A stretch of 21,509 nucleotides of DNA from Phycisphaerales bacterium UBA1845 (GCA_002338715.1 DDIR01000010.1:1-21509); one strand, 5' to 3'. Numbered from the stretch's first letter, positions 1-8,303 are shown. A program made the numbers and translations. Notes: generated by a model from the sequence alone, not told the origin.

Positions 1-3
1 AAT

Positions 4-26
4 GCGTCAGCCAATGTCCCTGACGC
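4..26. repeat. Inverted repeat downstream of rpsA
   Basis: A 7-bp perfect inverted repeat (GCGTCAG at 4-10, CTGACGC at 20-26) flanks a 9-nt spacer. It lies about 100 nt past the rpsA stop on the minus strand, so it could be a transcript-end hairpin. A following T-run cannot be judged because the window edge is three bases away. Confidence 0.3.
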
Positions 27-128
27 GCGGTCAGTCTACCGCAGGAATTCTGCAAACGCCAGCGCGCATGTGGCTTTGAAAACGCAGGTTTTGCGGGTGC
101 GGTCGCGGGCGTTGGGCCCGATCGCCGC

Positions 129-1649
129 CTACGACCCGAGGTCTTCGAATCCCGTGCCGGCCCAATCCCAGCCGCCCGACAAGCCACCGCGCAGCTTTTT
201 GTTTTTCTTTTTGGGCGGGCCTGATTTTCCGGAATCCAATGACAGCGGAGCCGAAGCCGCTTCTGCTGGTTTCAGCGAAAGACCAATGCGGCGGGTCTTG
301 TCGTCGATGCGAAGGACCCGGGCTTTGACCTCCTGGCCAACCTTGAGCACTTCGTTGCATGACTTGATGCGTTTTTCAGAAAGCTCAGAAATATGGGCCA
401 TCCCTTCAACACCGGGGGCGATTTCGATAAACGCACCAAAATCGGCGAGGCGGGTGACAGTACCGGTCACTTCGGTGTCGGGCGTGTAGCTTTCGATGAC
501 GCCCGCCCACGGGTCGGGCTGAGCCTTCTTCATGCTGAGCGAGATTCGCTTGCGATTGGGCTCGACCTTCAAGACCGACACATCAACGAGCTGTCCGACC
601 TCGACCACTTCCTTCGGGCTGCCGATGCGATTCCAGGCCATTTCGCTGACGGGAATCAAACCGTCGATGCCTTCTTCCAGCTCGGCGAACGCGCCGAAGT
701 CCGCCAGTCGAACGACGCGCACTTTGTGGTTCGAATCGACGGGGAAGCGCTCAGCCACGCCAACCCACGGATCGGGCTGGGTCTGCTTAAGACCGAGTGA
801 GATGCGCTGCTTGTCGCCGGTGCCCTGAATCTTGAGCACTTTGACTTCGACAACATCACCGGGGTTGACGACCTCCGACGGTTTCTTGATCTGGCGGTGG
901 CTCATCTCGCTGATGTGGATGAGGCCATCCACCCCGCCCAGATCGACGAACGCGCCGAATTCGGTGAGGTTGCCGACAACGCCTTTGCGAACCTGTCCGA
1001 CCTCGAGGTCTTTGACGACTTCTTCGCGTTTGGCTTTGCGTTCTTTTTCGAGCACCTTGCGACGGCTGACGGTGAGGTTCTTGCCGCGCCGGTCAATTTC
1101 GACGACTTCGCAGCGGACGCTTTCACCGAGGAAGATGGAGATATCCTTAACGTGCATCACGTCCACCTGGGATGCAGGCATGAACGCGGTGACGCCTTTG
1201 AGCTTGACTTCGAGCCCGCCGCGATTGAGGCCGATGATCCGGCCTTCAACGATGTCGCCGGGCTTGAGCAGTTCCCACTCGACGCTGCGGGGGGCACCTT
1301 TGCGCGAGAGGATGATCAGGTCGGATTCGCGGTCGTGGCGATCGATATAGACTTCGATGGGTTCGCCGACGGCGATGACTTCGTCGGGCTTGAAGAGCGA
1401 CTTGCTGAGCATGCCCTGGGTCTTGCCGCCGAGATCGACGAACACGTCGTCACCGTGGATGGAAACGATGCGTCCCATCTGCAAACCGGAAGGACCACCC
1501 GCGTCGGTTTCGTTGGAATCGGGCGTTGATCCGCCGACGGTCAGTGCGGCCATCTCTTCAGCCGACATCGCCGACATGGCGGCTTCGACCTCGCGATTAA
1601 TCGCATCATCCAAATTCGACTTGTTGGCAAGATTATCCGATTCGCTCAT
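129..1649 (-). CDS. rpsA: 30S ribosomal protein S1 (five S1 domains)
   Basis: This 506-residue protein is built from tandem S1 RNA-binding OB-folds at about residues 55-117, 130-197, 217-289, 304-375 and 391-461. The last three carry the clear signature of FGAFV/FGAFI strands followed by GLIHISEM-type or GMAHISEL-type segments and a closing RISLGLK-like strand. Such proteins sit on the 30S subunit and help load mRNA. E. coli S1 has six domains in 557 residues, so this is a shorter five-domain form. The first 50 residues are acidic and low in complexity. The tail is lysine-rich (about 479-487) and ends in a Gly/Trp segment. The ATG is preceded by AAGGGG at a 5-nt spacing. No co-transcribed neighbour is evident. 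Assignment to the S1 family is firm; being the sole ribosomal S1 of the organism is inferred. Confidence 0.93.
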   Translation of the reverse strand: MSESDNLANKSNLDDAINREVEAAMSAMSAEEMAALTVGGSTPDSNETDAGGPSGLQMGRIVSIHGDDVFVDLGGKTQGMLSKSLFKPDEVIAVGEPIEVYIDRHDRESDLIILSRKGAPRSVEWELLKPGDIVEGRIIGLNRGGLEVKLKGVTAFMPASQVDVMHVKDISIFLGESVRCEVVEIDRRGKNLTVSRRKVLEKERKAKREEVVKDLEVGQVRKGVVGNLTEFGAFVDLGGVDGLIHISEMSHRQIKKPSEVVNPGDVVEVKVLKIQGTGDKQRISLGLKQTQPDPWVGVAERFPVDSNHKVRVVRLADFGAFAELEEGIDGLIPVSEMAWNRIGSPKEVVEVGQLVDVSVLKVEPNRKRISLSMKKAQPDPWAGVIESYTPDTEVTGTVTRLADFGAFIEIAPGVEGMAHISELSEKRIKSCNEVLKVGQEVKARVLRIDDKTRRIGLSLKPAEAASAPLSLDSGKSGPPKKKNKKLRGGLSGGWDWAGTGFEDLGS

Positions 1650-2054
1650 AACTACCCCTTGGCTGCGTTGGGGACGGGACGTTTGACACCTTTGGTACGA
1701 TCACCTGTTGCGACATTCATCCCGACCACGTCAACGGCTGACGTGCCTTAGCAGCATCTCCAAACCATGTTGTGATTAGTGTTATCAGATTCGCGACTAT
1801 GTGAGTCGTTTTGTTCTCGATATGGGTGCATCGGTACGGCGTGGGTGAACGTTGAAATATCCAAGTCCGCAGTTGTGCTGCAAGCGGTGCCACGATGATT
1901 GGAGTCCCGGGTCGTTGCCTTTACCGTCCCCCCCGTCCTGTGGGAATCCAAACCGGTTTCCTTTCCGTGGAATCAATCACAATGTACGAGTCACCCCTCA
2001 AATGTCAACCACCTCAGCCGCGCGCCCTTGCGGACAATCATTGTCAAAACTGAA
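1650..2054. other. Intergenic region upstream of rpsA
   Basis: This 405-bp gap holds the rpsA 5' region (minus strand) and the 3' flank of the lipoprotein protease gene. A short palindrome, GACAAT-C-ATTGTC at 2033-2045, sits 10 nt after the protease stop; its 1-nt centre makes it operator-like rather than a good hairpin. A 5-bp inverted repeat (CGACT/AGTCG) lies at 1794-1808. I could not recognise a convincing sigma-70 promoter pair. The short ORFs here look like chance reading frames. Confidence 0.5.
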
Positions 2055-3383
2055 TCAATTTTGGACGTTGGCGCGCTTCTGCTGAAGTGTGACTGATTCA
2101 CATGCCGTGCCAAACGCACACAGCGAACGAGCCGGAATCCCCGATTCCGATTGCCTTACGCGGTTTGACTGTCCAATCGGCTGACTTGGCTGCGAGTCCG
2201 CATCGGGGTCATACCACGCAGACGGTCCGACGTTGGTCAGCAGCGTCCCCACCGAGTCCTGGTATCCGATTGAAAACGTCCCGTCGTGAATCGGGGCACG
2301 GTGAAACGTCTGCGGTTCGAGCATCTGGAGCATGTCAGCCGACGTGTCCATGATTTCGGTAGGGTCGGCGGTGTGGTGCAGACCGATCAGGTGGCCGACC
2401 TCGTGGCTGGCGACATTGGCCAGGACGTCGATCCATTGCTGCGTCGTGGGGGTGGCGGCCATGAAAAGGTCGAACGACTCGACATAGATGATGGCGTCCT
2501 GATTGTCGTATTGATTGAAGGTGTCGATGCTGTCGGAAAGGCCCAGGAGCCCCGGGTCTTCGCTGCCGAAGTAGATCGTCGTATGCGAACCGACCGGGCG
2601 GGCATCGGTTTGTGACGACAGCACCGTGACGCCGAACCGGTCGTAGTCTTCCCGGACCCGGTTGGTGACGCCTTCGATGAAAGTCTGGGTGTAGGATTCG
2701 AGCGATGGATCGATGGCGGCTGCATTGAATCTCGGGACGTTGACCGGTGCGCGCCGCCCGATCACGACGTTGTTCTGTCCGCCAAAATGCAGATAGATGA
2801 TTTGTTCCTTGGGCGGTGCGGGCGGGGTGGCGAGTTCGCGCGAGACATAGAGATTCAATTCGCCGACCGATTCAGCGCGCGGGCTCGACGCGACCGCGAC
2901 AAAGCATTCTTCGCTGTGGTTCCGCACTTTGAAGTCGAGAAACGAATCGATCAATCGATCGTAATAGTGTCGATCGTCGTTGTAGTCGATCCAGTTCATG
3001 TTCGCGTCGAAGACAGCCACCACCGGATCAAGTCGGCTTGAGTTGAGCGGAATGGCCTGAATGGCGATGCGCTCCCCGGGGACGATCTCGCCGATGCTGT
3101 AGATCTGCACATCGTCGGGCGCATCGATTGACATGTCGACGCGAAACCCTTCGTGGTCGGCAATGTCGAGCACGCTCGTTTCCCCAAACGGTCCATCTTC
3201 CGTGGGAAGTTCGGACTTGCTGGCTTCGTCCCAGTTCCTAACGTCGATGGGACGGGAGGCGGCAGGATCGTCTTGACCAATCAGGCGGCCCAATACGTCG
3301 TTGCCGCATCCGACGACCATCGATGTCATCGCGAGACAGCTGCAGCGTATGGTGAATGTTGCCAGGTGCGCGTGTTGCCGCAA
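2055..3383 (-). CDS. Secreted lipoprotein with PPC-like domain and metzincin-type zinc protease
   Basis: The 442-residue product starts with a short signal sequence ending in the lipobox VVGC (Cys26), so it should be a lipid-anchored envelope protein. Residues about 75-182 resemble a bacterial pre-peptidase C-terminal (PPC) beta-sandwich: an aspartate-rich DAPDDVQIYSI stretch, then a SSRLDPVVAVFDA stretch. Residues about 195-350 form the protease. HEVGHLIGLHH (327-337) matches the metzincin pattern HExxHxxGxxH, with zinc ligands His327, His331 and His337 and catalytic Glu328; Met345 in EIMD fits the Met-turn. The start is TTG with GAGGG 7 nt upstream, and an in-frame TGA just 18 nt upstream rules out an earlier start. 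The last 60 residues are Ser/Gln-rich and unassigned. Substrate unknown. The zinc-protease call is firm; PPC is less certain. Confidence 0.8.
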   Translation of the reverse strand: MRQHAHLATFTIRCSCLAMTSMVVGCGNDVLGRLIGQDDPAASRPIDVRNWDEASKSELPTEDGPFGETSVLDIADHEGFRVDMSIDAPDDVQIYSIGEIVPGERIAIQAIPLNSSRLDPVVAVFDANMNWIDYNDDRHYYDRLIDSFLDFKVRNHSEECFVAVASSPRAESVGELNLYVSRELATPPAPPKEQIIYLHFGGQNNVVIGRRAPVNVPRFNAAAIDPSLESYTQTFIEGVTNRVREDYDRFGVTVLSSQTDARPVGSHTTIYFGSEDPGLLGLSDSIDTFNQYDNQDAIIYVESFDLFMAATPTTQQWIDVLANVASHEVGHLIGLHHTADPTEIMDTSADMLQMLEPQTFHRAPIHDGTFSIGYQDSVGTLLTNVGPSAWYDPDADSQPSQPIGQSNRVRQSESGIPARSLCAFGTACESVTLQQKRANVQN

Positions 3384-3634
3384 GGGTTTGCCCTCGAATC
3401 AACAGATCCCGCGCAAGTTGTTCAGTTATGACGCGCGGGAAACCGTTGCGATTCGAGTCTCGATTACAGCCAAATCGCGGGCAACCGATTCGGGTGCGGC
3501 GCAAGGGACCGGATATATGCCTGCATTGTGTTGGAGAGTGCGGGCCTTATCGGGCAGATTTCGTTGCGTTTGGTATGAATGAAAACGTGACGTTGGACTT
3601 GATCACGCGTTGGTCAGCACGGTCGCGCGTGCGC

Positions 3635-5152
3635 TTACATGATTTGGTGATCGACGGGAATCTTCAGCCACACGCATGCGCCGCCCTCGGGTCGGTTTTC
3701 GCCACCGAGTTCGCCGTCATGGGCTTCGGCCACGCGGCGCACGACGACGAGTCCGAGTCCAGCCGAGTCGGGTCGGCGCGGGTGCGATTCGGTCAATTCG
3801 AGAACGGCTTTCCCGCCTTTTTCGGGGAAGCCCGGACCGTCGTCTCGCACCATGAGTTTGATGAAGTCGCCATCGAGTTCGACGGAGAGGACGACTTCGC
3901 TTTTTGCAAAGTGAATGCCGTTGCGCGTCAGGTTTTCGAGCGCCCGCATCAGTCGGCGCCCGTCGGCGCGAATGGTTGGAAGGGCTGGTCCCACTTCGCA
4001 GCGCAGTTCGATCCCCGATTCGTTGGCCATCGCCCCCATGCCCTTGGTGGTCTGGCGGATGAGTTCACCGGGCGGGACGGGTTCGAGGTTGAGCGTGTCG
4101 TTGGCGTCGAGGCGGGCGAGTTCAAAAAGGTCTTCGACGAGCATCTGCATGCGCTGCCGATCGTGGCGGGCGGCATTGACCATTTCCAAAACGGCTTCAC
4201 GTGAAATCGGTCGTTCAGTCACGAGCAGGCGATCGCGGGCGCGTTCGAGGCACGCGGACAATGCGGTCAGCGGTGTGCGCAGGTCGTGGGACACTTGTGC
4301 GATCCAGTCGCGGCGTTGGCGGTCGCGGTCTGCGAGGCTGGCGACGAGTTCTTCGATGCGCCCGCGCATGGTGTTGAGGGCGGTTGCGAGCAGGGCGATT
4401 TCGTCTTCACCGGATACGTCAAACGGTCCGGGCAGGTCGACCAGTTCGGCTTGGCTGCGGAGCGGGGCGCTTGCGTCTGCAGCCAACCGCGAAAGTCTGC
4501 GGGTGACAAAGTTGACCAGCAGCACCGACGTCAGACCGGCGATGAGGCTTGCGGCCAACAGTCGCAGCATGAGGTTGAGCGGAACCCCCCAGACGTCTGA
4601 TTCGACGCCGCCCTCGGACAATTCAAAGTAAATCAGGACGAACGTGCCGATGTGCCGGCCTTCAATGGCGAGGCGCGTCCAACTCGAAGCGGCAGGTGGC
4701 GCGCTGGGGCCCAGGTCGACGTTGCAATAGGTCGAGGAACTGCACAGCGGCCAAATGTCGCCGACTGCGACGTACTTGCCCGCGTCCTTGCCGGTCAACA
4801 TGACACGGTCGTCCGGGTCGAGCCAAACGTAGGTTTCGGCGACACCGAGGAACGTCTCCAACACGCCCTTGGCATTTTCGGTCGGTACGTACAGGCCCTG
4901 ATCGTTGAGGGTCAGGTTGTCGGTGAGGTATCGGGCAAACGGCGTCGATGGTGATCGAGTGGATGAATCGGATTGTTCGATGGCTGCGATCTCGGCGAAG
5001 TTCACCAGAATCGACGTCAAGAACATCAGCGCGAACATCAACAAGCCAAGCACGAATGCGAGGCGAACGCTGAGGCGGTGTGTCAGCCGAACGCGACGGG
5101 CTTCACGGGGTGGAGCGAATTGGGTTTCCGTAGGCACTTTGCCACCGCTCAC
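3635..5152 (-). CDS. Sensor histidine kinase (HAMP-HisKA-HATPase_c)
   Basis: This 505-residue membrane kinase has a basic N-terminus, TM1 at about 28-52, a periplasmic domain at about 53-192, TM2 at about 194-216, a HAMP linker to about 272, a HisKA helix with phospho-acceptor His289 in VSHDLRTPL, and a Bergerat ATPase domain (N-box Asn411, G1 box DDGPGFP at 437-443, G2 box GLGL at 465-468). All catalytic boxes are intact, so it should autophosphorylate and pass phosphate to the adjacent response regulator. The periplasmic part carries two close cysteines (Cys137 and Cys143) that could form a disulphide; the signal is unknown. Translation starts at a GTG overlapping the regulator stop in GTGA, indicating coupling. 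It lies second in a two-gene operon. Confidence 0.93.
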   Translation of the reverse strand: MSGGKVPTETQFAPPREARRVRLTHRLSVRLAFVLGLLMFALMFLTSILVNFAEIAAIEQSDSSTRSPSTPFARYLTDNLTLNDQGLYVPTENAKGVLETFLGVAETYVWLDPDDRVMLTGKDAGKYVAVGDIWPLCSSSTYCNVDLGPSAPPAASSWTRLAIEGRHIGTFVLIYFELSEGGVESDVWGVPLNLMLRLLAASLIAGLTSVLLVNFVTRRLSRLAADASAPLRSQAELVDLPGPFDVSGEDEIALLATALNTMRGRIEELVASLADRDRQRRDWIAQVSHDLRTPLTALSACLERARDRLLVTERPISREAVLEMVNAARHDRQRMQMLVEDLFELARLDANDTLNLEPVPPGELIRQTTKGMGAMANESGIELRCEVGPALPTIRADGRRLMRALENLTRNGIHFAKSEVVLSVELDGDFIKLMVRDDGPGFPEKGGKAVLELTESHPRRPDSAGLGLVVVRRVAEAHDGELGGENRPEGGACVWLKIPVDHQIM

Positions 5153-5847
5153 GATTCATCCTGGAAGCGGTACCCCACGCCCCAAACGGTTTCGACGTAA
5201 CGCGGATCGGAGGGGTCCTTTTCGATCTTGCTGCGCAGGCGGGCGATGTGCAGATCGACGGTGCGGGCATCGCCGTCAAACGACTTTCCCCAGACGCGCT
5301 CGATGAGTTGATCGCGCGTCCACGCCCGACCCGGGTTGCTCATCATGAAATGGAGCAGGTCGAATTCGCGCGGTTTGAGTTCGAGACGTTGTTCATCGCG
5401 GCCAACCGTTCGCGCTTGCGGATCGAGCCAAAGCGAATCGGCTCGGAGCATGCCGGTGGATGACTTGCCACCGCTGCGACGAAAGAGTCCGCGAATACGG
5501 GCGACGAGTTCGGGCATGTGAAACGGTTTGACCACGTAGTCGTCGGCTCCGACATCGAGACCGCGAACGCGCTGTTCGGGTGCGTCTCGTGCGGTGAGCA
5601 GAATGATCGGAATGTCGCTGCCGCTCGAACGCAGCGATCGGCACAAGTCCAAACCGTCGCCATCGGGCAAACCAAGATCCAAGAGGATCAGGTCGATGTT
5701 CGACTGCACCTTTTCCTGCGCTTCTGCCAGCGTGGCTGCGACGCTGACCGTAAAGCCAGCCGCCTGGAGGGCGTCGAGAACTTCAAGCCGAATTCGCTCG
5801 TCATCTTCAACAAGCAGAATCTTACTGGAATCGTTCGCTGCGTTCAT
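5149..5847 (-). CDS. OmpR/PhoB-family response regulator
   Basis: The 232-residue protein has an N-terminal receiver (about 9-118) and a C-terminal winged-helix DNA-binding domain (about 134-230). The receiver residues are all present: acidic pair Asp15/Asp16, phospho-acceptor Asp57 in LLDLGLPDGDG, Thr85 in ILLTA, and Lys107 in VVKPF. The effector domain shows the OmpR-type LKPREFDLL segment, the recognition-helix region RTVDLHIARLRSKIE, and the closing wing VWGVGYRF. It is the first gene of the pair with the histidine kinase and overlaps it by four bases. It is expected to be phosphorylated by that kinase and to bind direct-repeat operators. The regulon is not evident. An inverted repeat 83-104 nt upstream of the start (5930-5951) could be a regulatory site. 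Confidence 0.95.
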   Translation of the reverse strand: MNAANDSSKILLVEDDERIRLEVLDALQAAGFTVSVAATLAEAQEKVQSNIDLILLDLGLPDGDGLDLCRSLRSSGSDIPIILLTARDAPEQRVRGLDVGADDYVVKPFHMPELVARIRGLFRRSGGKSSTGMLRADSLWLDPQARTVGRDEQRLELKPREFDLLHFMMSNPGRAWTRDQLIERVWGKSFDGDARTVDLHIARLRSKIEKDPSDPRYVETVWGVGYRFQDES

Positions 5848-6253
5848 GGTATTGGACTCTTTGTTTGCCGTTGCACGAACCGTCGCGCAACTTTGATCAT
5901 CGCATTTACGTCAGCCGGCGCTGGCGCTGATTGGGTGCATTCGGACCCAATTGGCCATCGTCATCGATGGAGGCTCGGATTAGTCGATATCGGTGTGCGG
6001 GCGCTCAAATGAAACGGACAGGACAGCCAACCTCGTTATATCGACGTTTGACTCTTTTCCCAGATCGCACACACTTCGACCATCGCGACGCTCAACATCG
6101 CCAGCATGCCTGCCACGTATGATTAAGGCGAACGCTCGCCACGTCAACGTATTCCACCCGCCCTGATGATTACGGTCGTGATTATAGCGGCTTGACGCTT
6201 GATTCGATATTGGTTTCGCATGCCGTTCGAGATTTCGCCGAAATTATCTCGTC
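5848..6253. other. Intergenic region between ygfZ and the response regulator
   Basis: This 406-bp gap contains the 5' region of the two-component operon. It holds an inverted repeat at 5930-5951 and, on the minus strand, a perfect TATAAT hexamer at 6181-6186. The sequence 17 bp upstream of that hexamer (TATCGA) is a poor -35. If used as a promoter it would give a 5' leader of about 330 nt. No small gene is convincing, and no intrinsic terminator for ygfZ was seen. Confidence 0.45.
5930..5951. promoter_or_regulatory. Inverted repeat upstream of the response regulator (possible operator)
   Basis: ATTGGGT (5930-5936) and ACCCAAT (5945-5951) are perfect 7-bp arms around an 8-nt centre. The repeat lies 83-104 nt before the response regulator ATG. 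No T-run follows on either strand, so a terminator is unlikely. An operator or a 5' UTR hairpin is possible. Confidence 0.35.
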
Positions 6254-7276
6254 TTATGAGTTGGCCTTCCACGCATCCAACGGTATCTCGACCAGCTCGG
6301 CATCGGCGAAGTCGCAGTCGTTGAGGGCGACACGCAGGGCCGTGGCCTCTTCGGCCAATGAGGTCTTGACATAGCCCAGCGCGAGAATCGATTTCAGTGC
6401 GACCGAATGGCACGCCGAGGTGACGCGGCCGACCTGCTTGATGTCGGCGAACACCCACGAATCCTTCGCGGGCAGCTGCTGCCCGGATATCTTGAGGCCC
6501 ACGAGTCGTCGGGCCATGCTGTTGCGACTTCGCATGCGCTCGATGACTTCCTGCCCGAGGTAGCAACCTTTGACGTAACTGATGCCGCGTTCGGTCTGCA
6601 GTGTCTCGGGGGGGATGACTTCGGAATCGATATCGTCAACCGATTGCGGGACGCCGGCTTCGATGCGGACGATGGCGAGCAATTCGTGATCCAGCTCGAC
6701 CATGTTCATTTCCGTCGCCAGCGATTGAATCTTCGCCTGGATGGCGCTGGCGGCTGCCGACGGTGCGTAGAGGTTGGCGGCGAGGATTGGTCCCACATCG
6801 TTTTTGACCACGCGGACCTCGTGTCCCTCGATCTGCGAAGTCGAGTGTTGGAGATCGGCGTAGGCGGCGAAATTGTTGCCCATGCCGAGTCGTTCGATGA
6901 ACTCAGCCGTCTTCGGTCCGATGACGTCGAATCGAACCTGCGACGGCGTGATGTCGTTGATGTCGACGTCTTCGATGACGCGGTATTTGCTCAGGTGCGC
7001 GATGGACTCGTCGGCCCAGCGTTCGTCGAGATCGATCCAGAGACGGTCTTCAAGCACCAGGCAGTTCAGGTCGCAAACCGTTCGGCCTTGGATGGTGATG
7101 GCGAATGCGTAGTTGCCGTCACCCGGGCGGAGGGTGTTGAAGGTGTTGGTGGTGAGGTTGTGCAGCCAGGAAGTGCGGTCTGCGCCGGTGATTTCGACGA
7201 GTCGCCGTTGGGTGTTTTGTATGAATCCGCCGGCGAGGCGAACGGTTTCGTATGAGGTTTCGATCGTTGTGTTCAT
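6254..7276 (-). CDS. ygfZ: YgfZ/GcvT-like folate-binding protein
   Basis: The product (340 residues from the ATG at 7276) belongs to the GcvT-fold YgfZ family, which binds tetrahydrofolate and supports assembly or repair of certain Fe-S enzymes. The diagnostic motif KGCYLGQE is present near residue 236, followed by the usual ERMRSRNSMARRLVGL-type segment; the cysteine is the conserved functional one. The N-terminus has the GcvT-like EITGADRTSWLHNLTTN stretch. An in-frame GTG 18 nt upstream (7294) would add six residues; the ATG is preferred because the extra residues look unlike the family N-terminus, but neither has a strong Shine-Dalgarno site. It lies downstream of the ECF sigma gene on the same strand, separated by a palindromic element that may isolate it. 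folD lies further upstream, so two folate-linked genes are near each other. Confidence 0.88.
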   Translation of the reverse strand: MNTTIETSYETVRLAGGFIQNTQRRLVEITGADRTSWLHNLTTNTFNTLRPGDGNYAFAITIQGRTVCDLNCLVLEDRLWIDLDERWADESIAHLSKYRVIEDVDINDITPSQVRFDVIGPKTAEFIERLGMGNNFAAYADLQHSTSQIEGHEVRVVKNDVGPILAANLYAPSAAASAIQAKIQSLATEMNMVELDHELLAIVRIEAGVPQSVDDIDSEVIPPETLQTERGISYVKGCYLGQEVIERMRSRNSMARRLVGLKISGQQLPAKDSWVFADIKQVGRVTSACHSVALKSILALGYVKTSLAEEATALRVALNDCDFADAELVEIPLDAWKANS

Positions 7277-7321
7277 GCGGGGACTATACCGCACGCCGGT
7301 CCATCAGGCGACCTGATTCAG

Positions 7322-7388
7322 TGTAGGGTGGGCCGTGCCCACCATGTCGTTGGAAAACCAAACGGCGGTGGGCACGGCCCACCCTACA
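7322..7388. repeat. 67-bp palindromic element (REP-like or small non-autonomous element)
   Basis: Two 22-bp arms at 7322-7343 and 7367-7388 are perfect reverse complements, each containing GGTGGGC/GCCCACC and ending in TGTAGGG/CCCTACA. The 23-nt centre adds a further short pairing (TTGG with CCAA around AAAA). The element sits just past the sigma factor stop and 46 bp upstream of the ygfZ ATG, both on the minus strand. It could act as a transcript-end hairpin. Such long perfect GC-rich palindromes between genes resemble dispersed REP/BIME or MITE-like repeats; no second copy occurs in this window. Confidence 0.85.
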
Positions 7389-7409
7389 ACGACCAGGCGC
7401 GTACGTCGT

Positions 7410-8303
7410 TTAGCTTGCGGATGGTTTCGACAGGAAGCCGACGCTGGACGTGAAGAGGTGCTGCGTCAGTCGCGGTTGATCCTGCTCGAGTTCTTCGGCT
7501 TCGATGTCACCGAGGTTGGCGAGACACATCGGGCAGTTGACCAGGTCGAGATGAAACTGCGTGTACGACAACCACGGATCTTCGAGCACGCCCAGCGAAT
7601 ACGATCCCAGCGTGCTGCGTTTCAAACAGGTGAGGCGGTGTTGTCGCCAGACGCGGGCGACGGTGATTTCGGCGTGTTCGTCGGTGAACTTCTCCGCACC
7701 GTCGATGCCGTCTTCTTCGAGAAACGATTTGAGTTTGGCGATCGCCCGAAACTTGATGCCAGCCACCTGCTTCTGGTCCATGTCCAGCGCTTCAGAGACT
7801 TCGAGGTTGCGCTTGCCCCCGAAGAAAATCAGCTCGATCACCTGCAAGTCGGCAAACGCCGAACGATCGCGATACTCGTGAATCAGTCGCCGCAACAGGT
7901 CGGCGAGTTGTTGCGACATCGCTGCGTTTTCTTCGATAGCAGCCGCCGCCTGCGACGGGGTCTCCTGATCTGTTGGCAGGGTGCGATCCCACCAGTCTTC
8001 ATCTTCGGAGTCGATGTTCAGCGGTGTGATCTTCTTGCTGCGGAGGCGATCAACCAGCTTGTAGCGGAGAATCGTGAAGAGGTACGTTTCGAGTGATCGC
8101 GACGGGTCGAAGTTGGGAAGCGAATTGAGAAAACCGATGAACGTTTCCTGGACGAGGTCTTCCGAATCGGAAAGACTCGCGGTGCGCGAACGGGCAAATG
8201 CCAGCAGTCGGCCATGGAACCGATCGATCAATTGCCGCCACGAGGATTCGTTCCCGCTGCGGATGTCGTCGATGAGGTAGCGATCTGCCTGGCCCGGGTC
8301 CAC
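7410..8303 (-). CDS. ECF-type RNA polymerase sigma factor with C-terminal His/Cys extension
   Basis: The 297-residue protein has sigma region 2 at about 24-92, with the SDSEDLVQETFIGFLNSL core and the RYKLVDRLRSKK segment, and sigma region 4 at about 132-195, with LEVSEALDMDQKQVAGIKFRA as helix-turn-helix core. A Glu/Asp/Gln-rich linker joins them. About 100 residues follow region 4, more than a minimal ECF factor has. This extension includes WRQHRLTCLKRSTLG (219-233) and an H-x5-C-x2-C cluster (His251, Cys257, Cys260), which resembles a zinc site. I recall similar tails in planctomycete ECF factors; a regulatory or redox-sensing role is inference. The start is GTG with GGAAG about 10 nt upstream. 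No separate anti-sigma gene is adjacent. Confidence 0.9.
   Translation of the reverse strand: MDPGQADRYLIDDIRSGNESSWRQLIDRFHGRLLAFARSRTASLSDSEDLVQETFIGFLNSLPNFDPSRSLETYLFTILRYKLVDRLRSKKITPLNIDSEDEDWWDRTLPTDQETPSQAAAAIEENAAMSQQLADLLRRLIHEYRDRSAFADLQVIELIFFGGKRNLEVSEALDMDQKQVAGIKFRAIAKLKSFLEEDGIDGAEKFTDEHAEITVARVWRQHRLTCLKRSTLGSYSLGVLEDPWLSYTQFHLDLVNCPMCLANLGDIEAEELEQDQPRLTQHLFTSSVGFLSKPSAS

Noticed and set aside
897..1529. 210-codon plus-strand frame opposite rpsA
   Set aside because: It is an Asp/Phe/Ala-rich mirror of the repeated S1 domains.
3356..4204. 282-codon plus-strand frame opposite the histidine kinase
   Set aside because: It is antisense to intact HATPase boxes, and no signal or domain supports it.
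6181..6209. Minus-strand promoter built on the perfect TATAAT at 6181-6186
   Set aside because: The -35 position reads TATCGA (2 of 6), there is no extended -10 TG, and it is about 330 nt from the response regulator start. Mentioned only within the intergenic note.
6407..7255. 282-codon plus-strand frame opposite ygfZ
   Set aside because: It is complementary to YgfZ, whose KGCYLGQE motif fixes the coding strand; the antisense product is Asp/Val-rich without domains.
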